Source: Microglena sp. YARC (Eukaryota; Chlorophyta; Chlorophyceae; Chlamydomonadales; Chlamydomonadaceae). From it: a stretch of DNA of 64,000 nucleotides. Every line of letters starts with the position of its first letter. The first letter of the stretch is position 1. A model generated the notes under the pieces. It was not told the origin of the DNA and ran no database searches. It was given only the letters and a program-made list of their open reading frames with translations. Where the stretch lies: contig CM039466.1 of NCBI GenBank assembly GCA_022414725.1, positions 19,252,925 to 19,316,924 of the forward strand, read 5' to 3'. Both the position numbers and the translations under genes were made by a program. Of the stretch, positions 30,351-41,500 are shown piece by piece.

Positions 30351-31150
30351 GCAGTGTTACCTACCCCTTAGAACGTGTCTCCTGTAGAAACCTGCCCGAA
30401 AGTACCGAGAGTACACGATCGTACGTAAGTGATTGCCGCGAGCTCCACAGAGCACAGATCGAGCTAGGGAATCGATCAATCGCCATCAAATTGTTCCATC
30501 CATCTATATCACACTGCCTGAAGTTGAATTGCCAGGAACTGCGCGATTCCGCCCCTCGTTCCGACTGCTCCGGGTCGGTATGCCAGCATGTAAGGGCTGG
30601 GAATGGCCTTGGCATTAGTGTAGTTCAATTATTCAAATAGGTTCGCAGGTCCGTGGGTCTGCGGGACCGTAGCTGTTTTGTCGTTGCTTCCGGAGATACT
30701 TATGAAGCTGCTTTGTTACAATAGCACCGTTGCATGTATAACCCCTGTAACGTTCCGTAGCGCCGTAGCAATTGTATACATTTCCGAAGCGCCGTAGCAA
30801 CTGTATAGCGAGTTTGGGCTGGGTTAAATATCCAAGGGTGTCTTTTGCTGTAACCAATATCACCTAGCGATCAATTCTGGTCTGCTCCCGCCGTCTCGTC
30901 TTTGCCTCCGACCAACACTAATGACAACAGAGGATTTGTCGGACATAGTACCACCACCCACCAGGGGACTACATTTTGTCATTTTGGGTTGCGCTTTTGA
31001 CTCAAATGAAAACGGAAATCTGCGCGTTGTTAAAACAAATTGAGTCAATCGCGCAGTCGGGCTCCAAAACCTTGCGCGCAGTAGCGCGCATCATGTAGTA
31101 CCCTGCCTCCCACTCAAGCAGTGCGTTTTGGCTTGCAGTCACTCGTTTGA
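30351..31150. other. No supported gene
   Basis: A short tandem duplication lies around 30745-30815 (TTCCGTAGCGCCGTAGCAA / TTCCGAAGCGCCGTAGCAA). Nothing else is supported. Confidence 0.4.
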
Positions 31151-31188
31151 TTTAAGTTGTGAAAGGACTTTCAACCGAGGCAGGAGGT

Positions 31189-31225
<37 letters not shown>
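31189..31225. repeat. Poly-G run (37 bases)
   Basis: Unbroken G run; its length is unreliable in any assembly. It is followed by inverted short motifs around TTTCCACAG (31270, 31350). Confidence 0.8.
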
Positions 31226-31226
<1 letters not shown>

Positions 31227-31761
31227 AGCTCCCTGGGGTAGCTCCGGGAACCCCGGGCCAAAGGGTGTGTTTCCACAGAGATTTTCGCGTCCCCGGAAAC
31301 AAAAAGTAAACCCTCCCAGGTGCCAGGTAGGCAATTTTGTTTCCACAGGGGTTCCCCGGAGTCTCCCCGGAGCCTTGTATCAACTTAATCGGACGAACTT
31401 CAATCGGACGAAACTCCATACCCTATCCTGACAGCGTGGAGTTAACGTAAGGCATATCTAAATCGCCCAGCCTGTCTTCTTTCTTGGAGATGGTTGTAGC
31501 ATTCGAGGAGCTGCTAGACATCATCGACTCACGTGTGCAAGAGCACCCGTATAGTAGTGCCCAATAGCAAGTGGACCAGGGCGAACACTATTCTGCGACC
31601 GCTATTTATTACCCCACTTCGCCGACCTATCCTTGCTTGCTTGCTTTGAACTCATATTCGCATCGTTTTGTTAATCTCATATTCATATCCTCTCATTCTT
31701 CTCTATTTTGCTTACGTCCTCGACGCCGTCTCCCTCGAGAACCGATCATTCAGATCCAAAC

Positions 31762-31861
31762 ATGCCAGAAACAGAGCCCGTAAAAGATCCCTCGAGTGCC
31801 TATAACCAACAGGCTGCGGCCGAGGCCGCGCCTACGCAAGTGCCTGAGGCTAGTAGGAGGC
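31762..31861 (+). CDS. Possible first exon of an unknown gene
   Basis: ATG at 31762 starts MPETEPVKDPSSAYNQQAAA and stays open to a possible donor GCGG|GTATTA. Polar and Ala/Pro/Glu-rich. No second exon is recognised to the right, where satellite begins. Weak call. Confidence 0.25.
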
Positions 31862-32099
31862 GGGTATTAGTATACAATCAGATTGCTCACTTATGATTCA
31901 CTACATTTGTCTGTTTAATCAGGAACCGCAGACCAGGGAACTACAATACATGTGTCTGTTTTGCCGTCAAAATTTGTAGTACGCACTAAGTTGTTACTAT
32001 GCCCATCCCTACCTGATTGATTATTGATAAGACTGCATGGGTTTTCTATTCAGCCTTCATGAGCACTTTCTATGCAGCTCCCCTGGAATTTAGATTTGA

Positions 32100-32245
32100 A
32101 TTGGTACATGGTTATTCTGTCAACTCTTGACTGCTCCCCCTCTGCCAATTCCAAGTCCCACCGTGTGATACCCACGAGAACATGGGAGCACACTAAACAA
32201 ATTATATAGTTTAATGTCTTGTCCAGGTCAGGTGGCTCCCCAGCA
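32100..32245 (-). repeat. Dispersed repeat with core CTCCCTGGTTCCCGTGGG, copy 3 (reverse)
   Basis: Reverse-oriented copy. On minus it reads PDLDKTLNYIICLVCSHVLV and stays open, with changes that are mostly conservative relative to the copies at 35.4 and 36.0 kb. Confidence 0.6.
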
Positions 32246-32906
32246 GTGAAGGATGATGTAACATGACATGTAATAGCAGGGCTGCTGTATTCAGTATGAG
32301 AGACATGGCTTAACATTGCAGCGCTTACTGATTCAGCGGCAAAGGATGATGCAACCAGCCTCTTATAGCAGGGCTGCAGTAAATAGAATGAGAGACAAGG
32401 CTTAGCATTTCAGTGCCTACTGATTCAGCAGCGATGGATGATGTAACTTGACCACTAATGCGGGGTTGCAGTCAATAGTATGAGAGACTAGACTTGGCAT
32501 TTCTGTAGTCCCTGATTCAGCGGCAAAGAATGATGTAACCTGACCTCAAATTGCAGGGCTGCAGTTTATAGAATGAGAGACCATGCTAAGCATTTCAGCG
32601 CTTACTGATTTAATGGCGAAGGATGATGTTTCATGATTTCTAATGGCAGGGCTGCAGTCAATAGTAGGAGAAAACCGGGCTTAGAATTTTAGCGCTTACT
32701 GATTCAGCGACGAAGGATGATGTAACATGACCTCTTACTATGAGAGACAAGGGTTGACATTTCAGTGCTTACTGATTCAGCGACGAAGAATGGTTTAATA
32801 CAGCATGACCTCTAATGGCAGGGCTGCTGTATTTAGTATGAGAGACCAAGCTTAGCATGTTAGCGCTTACTGATTCAGCGGCGAAGGAAGATGTAAAATG
32901 CCCCTT

Positions 32907-33288
32907 ATTACATTACATTACATTACATTACATTACATTACATTACATTACATTACATTACATTACATGTTAAAGTCTACTTGACACCGCGAGGGTGTAT
33001 GAGACTCTGTGCTTTAAACAAAAAGAAAAAGCACCCACAAAGCAAAAAACCCCATTACATCAGGGGTGTGTCGAGGACAAACAAACCAAACTCCCAACCA
33101 CCGTTTTGGTGGCGTAGGTATTAAACCCCTTAGAGCCGGACCCAGATCTCAACCACTTACAGTGGCGGAGGTAAGAAGCTAACAAATGAGAAGTCACAAG
33201 AAGAAGAAAAAAAGGGATGATAAATTACGGTGCCACTAAGCAGTCCAGGGCTTCCTGTCTTGCTCTTCTACAAGTAGAAAGATAGTCG
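32907..33288 (-). mobile_element. SINE-like dispersed repeat with (ATTAC)n end, copy B
   Basis: Near-identical to 4461-4798 but with a longer (ATTAC)n run (about 12 units). It lies inside the 92-bp satellite, so it inserted after the array formed. No clear flanking duplication. Confidence 0.75.
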
Positions 33289-33349
33289 GCTAGGTTGCTC
33301 CAAAAAGACTTAGTGCCATTTCCATTCATAAAGGTTCTGAATGTGGAAT

Positions 33350-33505
33350 CGCAGGGCTGCAGTAATCGCAGGGCTGCAGTAAATCGCAGGGCTGCAGTAA
33401 TCGCAGGGCTGCAGGAATCGCAGGGCTGCAGTAAATCGCAGGGCTGCAGTAATCGCAGGGCTGCAGTAATCGCAGGGCTGCAGGAATCGCAGGGCTGCAG
33501 TAAAT
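33350..33505. repeat. 17-18-bp sub-repeat array
   Basis: Nine units of ATCGCAGGGCTGCAGTA, a local amplification of the satellite's own CAGGGCTGCAG core. Confidence 0.8.
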
Positions 33506-34789
33506 ATAATGAGAGACTAGGCTTAGCATCAGTGCCTACTAATTCAGCGACGAAGGATGATGTAACCTGACCTCAAATTGGAGGAATGCAGTTTATGGAA
33601 TGGAAGACCAGGCTAAGCATTTCAGCGCTTAATGATTCAGCGGTGAAGGATGATGTTACATGACCTCTGTCAGCGTGCAAACAATCTCTTATGGCAGGGC
33701 TGCAGTCAATAGTACGAGACACCAGGCTTAGCATTTTAGCGCTTACTCATTCAGCAACGAAGGATGTTGTAACATGACCTCTAAGTATGAGACACAAGGG
33801 TTGACATTTCTGTGCGTACTGATTCCGCGACGAAGAATGGTTTAATGTAACACGACCTCTAATGGCAGGGCTGCAGTCAATAGTATGAGAGACAAGGGTT
33901 AGCATGTCAGCGCTTACTGATTCAGCGGCGACGGATGATGTAACATGCCTCTTATGTCCGGGCTGCAGTAAATAGAATGAGAAACTAGGCTGAGCATTTC
34001 TGTGGTTCCTGATTCAGCGACGAAGGATGATGTTACATGAACTCTTATGACAAAGCTGCAGTCAATAGTATGAGAGACAATGGTTGACATTTCAGTGCCT
34101 ACGGATTCATTGACGAAGAATGGTGTAACATGGCCTCTAATGGCAGGGCTGCAGTAAATAGAATGAGAGACCAGGCTTAACATGTCAGCGCTTACTAATT
34201 TAGCGGCGAAGGATGATGGAACATCACCTATAATGGCAGGGCTGCAGTCAATAGTATGAGAACCAGGCTTAGAATTTCAGCGCTTACTCGTTCAGCGACG
34301 AAGGATGATGTAAATGACCTCTTAGTATGAGAGACAATGGTTGACATTTCAGTGCCTACTGATTCATCGACGAAGAATGGTGTAACATGCCCTGTAATGG
34401 CAGGGCTGCTGTAAATAGAATGAGAGACCAGGCTTAACATGTCAGCGCTTACTTATTCAGCGGCGACGGATGATGTAAGTATGTAACATGACCTATAATG
34501 GCAGGGCTGCAGTCAAAAGTTTGAGAAAACAGGCGTAGAATGTCAGCACTTACTGATTCAGCGACGAAGAATGATGTAACATGACCTGTAAAGGCAGGGC
34601 TGCAGTATTTAGAATGAGAGACCAGGGTTGACATTTCAGTGCTTTCTGATTTAGCGTCGAAGAATGGTGTAACATGACCTCTAATGGCAGGGCTGCAATT
34701 TTCAATGTCGGAGTGTTGAGAAGGGAATAGATGCAAGTATTACAAGGTGGGCAATCAGCCTAGGCGCTGATTGATGAAAGGAAGCGACA

Positions 34790-35295
34790 GTGCATGTACA
34801 GTACATCAGTACATCAGTGAATGGCAGTACATTAGTGCATGTACAGTACATGAGTGCATGTACAGTACATCAGTGCACGCACAGAACATTAGTACATAAG
34901 TGTATGTACAGTACACCAGTACATAATTGCACGCACAGTACATCAGTGCACGCACAATATGTACGTGGCGCACAGTACATCAGTACATCAGTGCATGTAC
35001 ATCAGTGCACGCACAGTACATCAGTGCATATACAGTACATCAGTAAATCAGTGAATGGCAGTACATCAGTGCATGTGCAGTACATCTGTACATCATAGCA
35101 CACACAATACATCAGTGCACGCAAAGTACATCAGTGCACGCACAGTACTACAGTACATCAGTACATCATTGCACGCACTGTACATCAGTGCACGCACAGT
35201 ACATCAGTACATATGTGCATGTACAGCAATGCATGTACATTAGTGCAATTACATCAGTGCACGCACAGCACATCTGTGCATGTACAGTACATCAG
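34790..35295. repeat. About 19-bp minisatellite (TACATCAGTGCACGCACAG)
   Basis: Alternating CAGTACATCAGTGCATG and GTGCACGCACAGTACATC units. Spurious open frames run through it. A second block follows at 35543-35888. Confidence 0.85.
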
Positions 35296-36127
35296 ACAGG
35301 GACATGGTGGGAAGCTGAATCTGTCACCTTCAAAATGAACTCGGTTGATTTGGCTGAATAGCCAGCCAGGGGAGCTTCCAGACCTGGACAAGTCATTGAA
35401 CTATATAATTTGCTTAGTGTGCTCCCTGGTTCCCGTGGGTATCGCACGGTGGGACTCTGAATTGGCAGACGGGCACCAGCCCTACCGGCCTACCTCTAAA
35501 AACGTGGTAGGCATGCTTATCAAGGCACTGCCATTTGAGGTCAGTGCACGCACAGTACATCAGTGCATGTACAGTACATCAGTAAATCAGTGAATGGCAG
35601 TACATCAGTGCATGTACAGTACATCAGTGCTCGCACAGTACATCTGTACATCAGTGCACGCACAGTACATTAGTACATCAGTGCATGTGCATTACATCTG
35701 TACATCATAGCACACACAATACATCAGTGCACACACAGTACATCAGTGCACGCACAGTACTACAGTACATCAGTACATCATTGCACGCACTGTACATCAG
35801 TACATCTGTGCATGTACAGCAATGCATGTACATTAGTGCAATTACATCAGTGCACGCACAGCACATCAGTGCATGTACAGTACATCAGGCAGGGACATGG
35901 TGGGAAGCTGAACCTGTCACCTTCAAAATGAACTCAGTTGCTTTTGGCTGAATAGCCAGCCAGGGGAGCTTCCAGACCTGGACAAGTCATTGAACTATAT
36001 CATTTGCTTAGTGTGCTCCCTGGTTCCCGTGGGTATCGCACGGTGGGACTTTGAATTGGCAGACGGGCACCAGCCCTACCTCTAAAAACGTGGTAGGCAT
36101 GCTTATCAAGGCACTGCCATTTGAGGT
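35289..36127. repeat. Segmental tandem duplication, about 600 bp offset
   Basis: The stretch GGGACATGGTGGGAAGCTGA...GCCATTTGAGGT occurs at 35289-35541 and again at 35890-36127, separated by more minisatellite (35543-35888). Both copies carry the CSLVPVG dispersed repeat (35370-35480, 35965-36075). Confidence 0.85.
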
Positions 36128-36165
36128 GTTACAACTATCTATCTATCTATCTATCTATTTATCTA

Positions 36166-36235
36166 TTTCAGGCATGCCCTAGTGGTTACTAGGGCATGCC
36201 TGAAATTGTGAACCTTGCAAGGGTTCGAACAGCAC
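36166..36235 (+). ncRNA. tRNA-like SINE head (A and B boxes), candidate
   Basis: A box-like TGCCCTAGTGG (36175-36185) lies inside a perfect 17-bp stem TTTCAGGCATGCCCTAG with loop TGGTTA. B box-like GGTTCGAAC is at 36222-36230. The spacing of 47 bp is close to that of tRNA. Anticodon and T stems do not fold well, so this is not a working tRNA. A (TATC)n run precedes it. Confidence 0.45.
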
Positions 36236-36281
36236 ACGTGTTTGGCTATATTCTACTTCCCCATTCAGACAGAGGTTGATT

Positions 36282-38034
36282 CTATCTGTTCATGTCGTAA
36301 AACTTAGCCATCTCTTGAGTCTCCCTCTTTGACAGTTCTTGGGCCCGTGCAGCAAGTTGTGCTGGCTGAAGGTGAGCCAGGCTCTGCACAGCCATAGGAA
36401 GATTCTGGTAGGTAGTGTGAGGGGGATGCAAATGTGCAGCCCCTATCTGACCAACATTGGGCACTTGCAACATGTATTCTGGTGCTGGCTGCGCATGATA
36501 CGACCATTGTGTTGCCTGGAGCAACTGAGGCTGGGGTTGCAGAGAAGGGTATACAATCTGGGGAGCAGACGTTTGGTCAAAGTAATCATGCAATGCCGAT
36601 GAGTGTGACTGCAGAGGCTGGAACATGGATGACTGTGGCTGCTGTTGTTGCTGATACAGCTGCTGTTGTTGTTGTTGCAGCTGCTGTTGTTGTTGTTGAA
36701 GCTGCTATTGCAGTTGTAGATGCAGTTGCTGTTCACATTGCTGTTGCTGTTCACGTTGCTGTTGCAGAAGTTGGAGTTGGAGTTCAACTTGTTGTTGCTG
36801 ACGCTGATGTTGCTTCTGTACCAGTTCTTGTTGCTGTTCATGTTGCTCCTGCATTAGCTGTAGCTGCTTCTGTCGCTTCTCCTCTTGCTCTTGTTCCTTC
36901 ACCAGAGGCCCAGCCCTTTTCTTGGGCTTAGCTGGGGGCTTAGGCTTAGGGGTAAGCCTATGCTTGACTTGTTGTGCTGGGGCTGCTTGCAAGTGCCCTT
37001 GTTGGGCAGTCAGTCAAACAGTAGTTGCACTTTGGGTTGTTTGGTAGCTTCTCTCTGCATGCAGGGGTGGCACAGACGTCTCGGTCACCATTCGCACGTT
37101 TTGCATACTTGAAATATCCACCTGCCCACTCTCCTGGCTGTGGTATGTCATTTGGACTAGCCAGCTCATGCCGCTCAGCATCCCCGTTGAGTAGCTGGCC
37201 ATTGTCCAGATTTTCTTGACGCACCAGGTCGCCAAGAGCACGGCGATCTTCAAGGGCACTTGCCTGGTCCTCTATGCCTGGAGCGTTGATGCGTGTCCTC
37301 TCAGCTAAGTCGTCCTTGTGTTTCTCTGCTCGCCTTCCAACACATGCATATAAGCGGTCAGTCTTTGGCCTACACAAGGAAGTGGCATGCATACATACGG
37401 TTGGAAAATGTTTAAACAAGTAGTTTATCAGAATGCAGCTGAGCTTTTGGAGACACCACACATTTGGGAATATAGCTGATAATTGCAGGCAGTTGTACGG
37501 TTGTTGATACCATAAAATGTTTTTGACAGTGTTAGAATATGCTAAATGTCAAAGAATTGGTACGCTGCATATATATGACATACTCACCATAGCTTTTCTT
37601 TTCAGCTACGAGCATCAGCTTCAATGCAGCTCCCCTAGGCAGTCGCTATGCTAAGCCTTAAGAATTGAAAAAGAAAGGAAAGCTGTTTTTATCTGATGCA
37701 CTACGTTGCTATACGTTTGGGTGTGTAGCAAGCCTGGGGAGCTGCCTAGAAGCTGATGCTCGTCTGATTTTTGCCTTTTAACTACCAAGTTAAATCATCC
37801 ACATACTTTGGTAGTTACATAAGTAATACTTCTTACATGGTTAATTCCCCAACCCAAACCTGTAATTTGAGCAAGCATATCTTAACTTCCTGTCTTTCCC
37901 AGCCAAACGGAGAATTTACTTCGGTCCCTGATATCTGCCCCATCTAGGTAAGCCGCCATAGACGTGGGCTTGGAGCTGAGGACATACACATTCTTGTCTG
38001 CGTTGTTGGTTCCTTCAGCACGGGCTGTGGATCT
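36282..38034 (-). CDS. Glutamine-rich protein gene, at least three exon blocks, unknown function
   Basis: Minus strand. Block 1 (about 38021-37930) gives NNADKNVYVLSSKPTSMAAY then LDGADIRDR before a GTAAAT donor. Block 2 starts at 37369 after TGTGTAG and gives DRLYACVGRRAEKHKDDLAE, then GEWAGGYFKYAKRANGDRDV with Cys pairs (CATPAC, CNYC). Block 3 (to 36282) starts with KPKPPAKPKKRAG and has a long Gln-rich coiled region, then a Pro/Gln/Ala tail ending KFYDMNR. A frame change lies near 36990-37020. A TAG interrupts the Gln tract at 36705-36707. Overall it looks like a nuclear or RNA-related scaffold with a low-complexity tail, but I do not recognise the family. It may be a pseudogene. Confidence 0.5.
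37608..37763. mobile_element. Small fold-back element (156 bp)
   Basis: ACGAGCATCAGCTTC...GCAGCTCCCC on the left is mirrored by GGGGAGCTGC...GAAGCTGATGCTCGT on the right. It lies between coding blocks of the Gln-rich gene, i.e. in an intron. Flanking duplication is not clear. Confidence 0.6.
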
Positions 38035-38519
38035 ACAAGGGCACAATAAAATATGTTAGAGGTCTGGATACCGTTATGTGCAATACGTACAAATATGTAC
38101 AAATACAAATGATTACCAAGTTAGCCTTATGCCCGTCAACACACGTGGAGGCTGTACTTTCTCATGTTTTGCCCCCAAGTAATCGATGCTAACGCATAAC
38201 TAGATTATACGGATGACAGGCTTGAGAATCATCTTCACCCTCTACCTAAGTTTCTACGCGCTGTTTCCCGACATCACTAACTAAAACTAAAGGTAACCCT
38301 TTACACTGCCTTGCATGCTATGGACATATTCTATCACTATGCACATACACATAACAAACTGTTGGCTTCAAGACTTACTATCGACATACAGCCACTACTG
38401 CTATAGAGCAGTTTCTGACATGTGATACCACATGCAAACCATACAATAAGATGCTTCCACATTACACGGCATTATTACCTGTTCATATTCTGCCACCAAG
38501 GAATTGGTTCAGATCCGAC

Positions 38520-41500
38520 CACACTTCAACGCCAACCCCTTCAACCCCCCCCCCTATTGCCCGGCATTCGCACAATCCGTGCATCCTTAGGACCAGGTAG
38601 GGGCACCACCAGACTTTAATTTGGGGAATGGGAACCCTTTAGTGACCATAAACATTCCCCCAAAAGCTTCTCATTACGTACATACGTACATACTCATACT
38701 CCCATACTCATACGTACATACCACTTTCATCCACAGTGGCCATTTTACTTTTTCAGCTATGTGCATGCCAACCCCTTCAACCCCCCCCCTCGTGCGTCAT
38801 TGCAATCCGTGCGTACTAAGGACCCAGTAAGGGCACACCAGACTCAATTTCGGGGGATGGGACTTTAAAATGACCATAAACATTCCCCCAAAAGCTTCTC
38901 ATACATTACCACTTTCATCCACAGTGGTTTCCCCCATTTTATCCTTTTTCCAGCTATGTGCATGCAACCCCTTCAACCCCCCCCCCTCCTCGTGCCCCGC
39001 ATTCGCACAATCCGTGCGTACTTAGGACCCCAGGTAGGGCACACAGACTCAATTTGGGGGATAGGAATTTCAGTGACCCATAAAACATTCCCCAAAAGCT
39101 TCTCATACATACCACTTCCATCCACAGTGGCCAATTTTACTTTTCCAGCTATGTGCACTGCCAAACCCCTTCAACCCCCCGCCCCTCGTGCCCGCATTCG
39201 CACAATCTGTGCGTCCTTAGGACCCAGGTAGGGCACACCAGACTCAAATTTGGGGGATGGGACTTTAATGACCATCAACATTCCCCAAAAGCTTCTCATA
39301 CATACCACTTTCATGCCCACCAGTGGCCAATTTTACTTTTCCAGCTATGTGCATGCCAACCCTTCCCCCCCCTCGTGCCCGCATTCGCACAATCCGTGCG
39401 TACTTAGGACCCAGGGTAGGGCACACCAGACTCAAATTCGGGGGATGGGATTTCAGTGACCATAATATTACCCAAAAGCTTCTCATACATACCACTTTCA
39501 TCACAGTGGCCAATTTTACTTTTCAGCTATGTGCATGCCAACCCTTCAACCTCCCCCCTCGTGCCCGCATTCGCCCACAATCCGGCGTCCTTAGGACCCG
39601 GTAGGGCACACCCAGACTCAAATTTAGGGATGGGACTTAAATGACCACAAACATTCCCCAAAGCTTCTCATACATCCACCACTTTCATCCACAGTGGCTA
39701 GTTTTTGACTTTTCCAGCTATGTGCATGCCAACCCCTTAACCCCCCCCCCCCTAGCGCCCGCATTCGCACAATCCGTGCGTACTTAGGACACGTAGGGCA
39801 CACCAGACTTAATTTGGGGATGGGACTTTAAATGACCATCAAACGATTACCAAAAGATTCTCATACATTACCCACTTCATCCACAGTGGCCAATTTTACT
39901 TTTCCAGCTATGTATGCCAACCCCTTCAACCCCCCACCCCTCGGGTGCCTGGCATTCGCACAATCCGTGCGTCCTTAGGAACCCACGTCAGGGGGCACAC
40001 CAGACAAATTTGGGGGATGGGACTTTAAAGGACCATCAACATTCCGCCATCCCCAAAGCTTCTCATAATCGCTCTACCCACTTTCATCCACAGTGGCTAA
40101 TTTTACTTTTCCAGCTATGTTGCATGCCAACCCTTTACAAACCCCCCGCCACCCCCACACCCCCTATCTGGCGCGCCCGCATTCGCACAATCCGTGCCGT
40201 CCTTAGGACCCAGAGGTAGGGCACACCAGACTCAAATTTGGGGGATGGGACTTTAAATGACCATAAACATTCCCCAAAAGCTTCTCATACATACCATTTT
40301 AATCCACAGTGGCTAATTTGACTTTTCCAGCTATGTGCATGCTAACCCCTTCAACCCCCCCCCTCGTGCCCGCATTCGCACAATCCGTGCGTCCTTAGGA
40401 CCCAGGTAGGGCACACCAGACTCAAATTTGGGGATGGGGACTTGAAATGCACCATAAACATTCCCCAAAAGCTTCTCATACATACCACTTCCATCCACAG
40501 TGGCCAATTTATCTTTTTCAGCTATGTGCATGCCAACCCCTTTTAACCCCCCCCCTCGTGCCCTCCATTCGCACAATCCGTGCGTACTTAAGGACCCAGG
40601 TAGGGCACACCCAGACTCAAAATTTGGGGGATGGGATTTCAGTGACCAGAAACATACCAAAAGCTTCTCATACATACCACTTACTCCACATTAGCCTATT
40701 TTAATATTCCAGCTATGTGCATGCAACCCCTTCAACCCCCCCTCGTGCCCGCATTCGCACAATCCGTGCATACGTCTGATAGGACCCAGGAAGGGCACAG
40801 CAGACTCAAATTTGTTCTTGGACAGGGTATGACTTTAAATGACATAAACATTCCCAAAACGGGCGGTTCTCATACCTACCACTTCCATCCACAGTGGCCA
40901 ATTTTACCTTTTCCAGCTATGTGCATGCCAACCCCTTAACCCCCCTCCCCCTAGCGCCCGCATTCGCACAATCCGTGCGTCCTTAGGACCCAGGTAGGGC
41001 ACACCAGACTCTAATTTGGGGGATGGGACTTTAAATGACCATAAACATTCCCCAAAAAGCTTCTCATAACATACCACTTTCATCCAGCAGTGGGCCAATT
41101 TACTTTTCCAGCTATGTGCATGCAACCCTTTCAACCCCCCCCTCGTGCCCGCATTCGCCACAATCCGTGCGACTTAGGACCAGGTAGGGCACACCAGACT
41201 CAAATTTGAGGGATGGATTTCAGTGACCATAAACATTACCCAAAAGCTTCTCATACATACACTTTCATCCACAGTGGCCAATTTTACTTTTCCAGCTATT
41301 GCATGCCAACCCCTTCAACCCGCCCCCCCTCAAGTTTCCGCATTCGCCACAATCCGGCGTCCTTAGGACCCAGGTAGGGCACACCAGACTCAAATTTGGG
41401 GTATGGGATCTTTGGGGGATGAAGCTTCTCACTTACCACTTTGAATCCACAGTGGACTTTTCCAGCTATGCATGACTCCGCATTTATAGGAAACGGGTGA

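Larger units (their letters stand above)
32270..34700. repeat. 92-bp satellite, about 20 diverged units
   Basis: GGCAGGGCTGCAGT recurs every 92-93 bp (32278, 32370, 32463, 32556, 32648). Each unit also carries ATGAGAGACNAGG, GCGCTTACTGATTCAGCG and GACGAAGGATGATG. The array is interrupted by a SINE-like insertion and a 17-bp sub-repeat. Confidence 0.85.

Noticed and set aside
34790..35951. Cys/His-rich repeat protein frames (e.g. VHVQYISTSV)
   Set aside because: They follow a 19-bp minisatellite that is open in several frames and shows no codon bias that I can see.
36705..36707. TAG read as glutamine (variant genetic code, known in some ulvophyte algae)
   Set aside because: The copia, kinase and TPR-like exons contain no internal TAG or TAA where Gln would be expected, and decayed elements here have TGA stops too.
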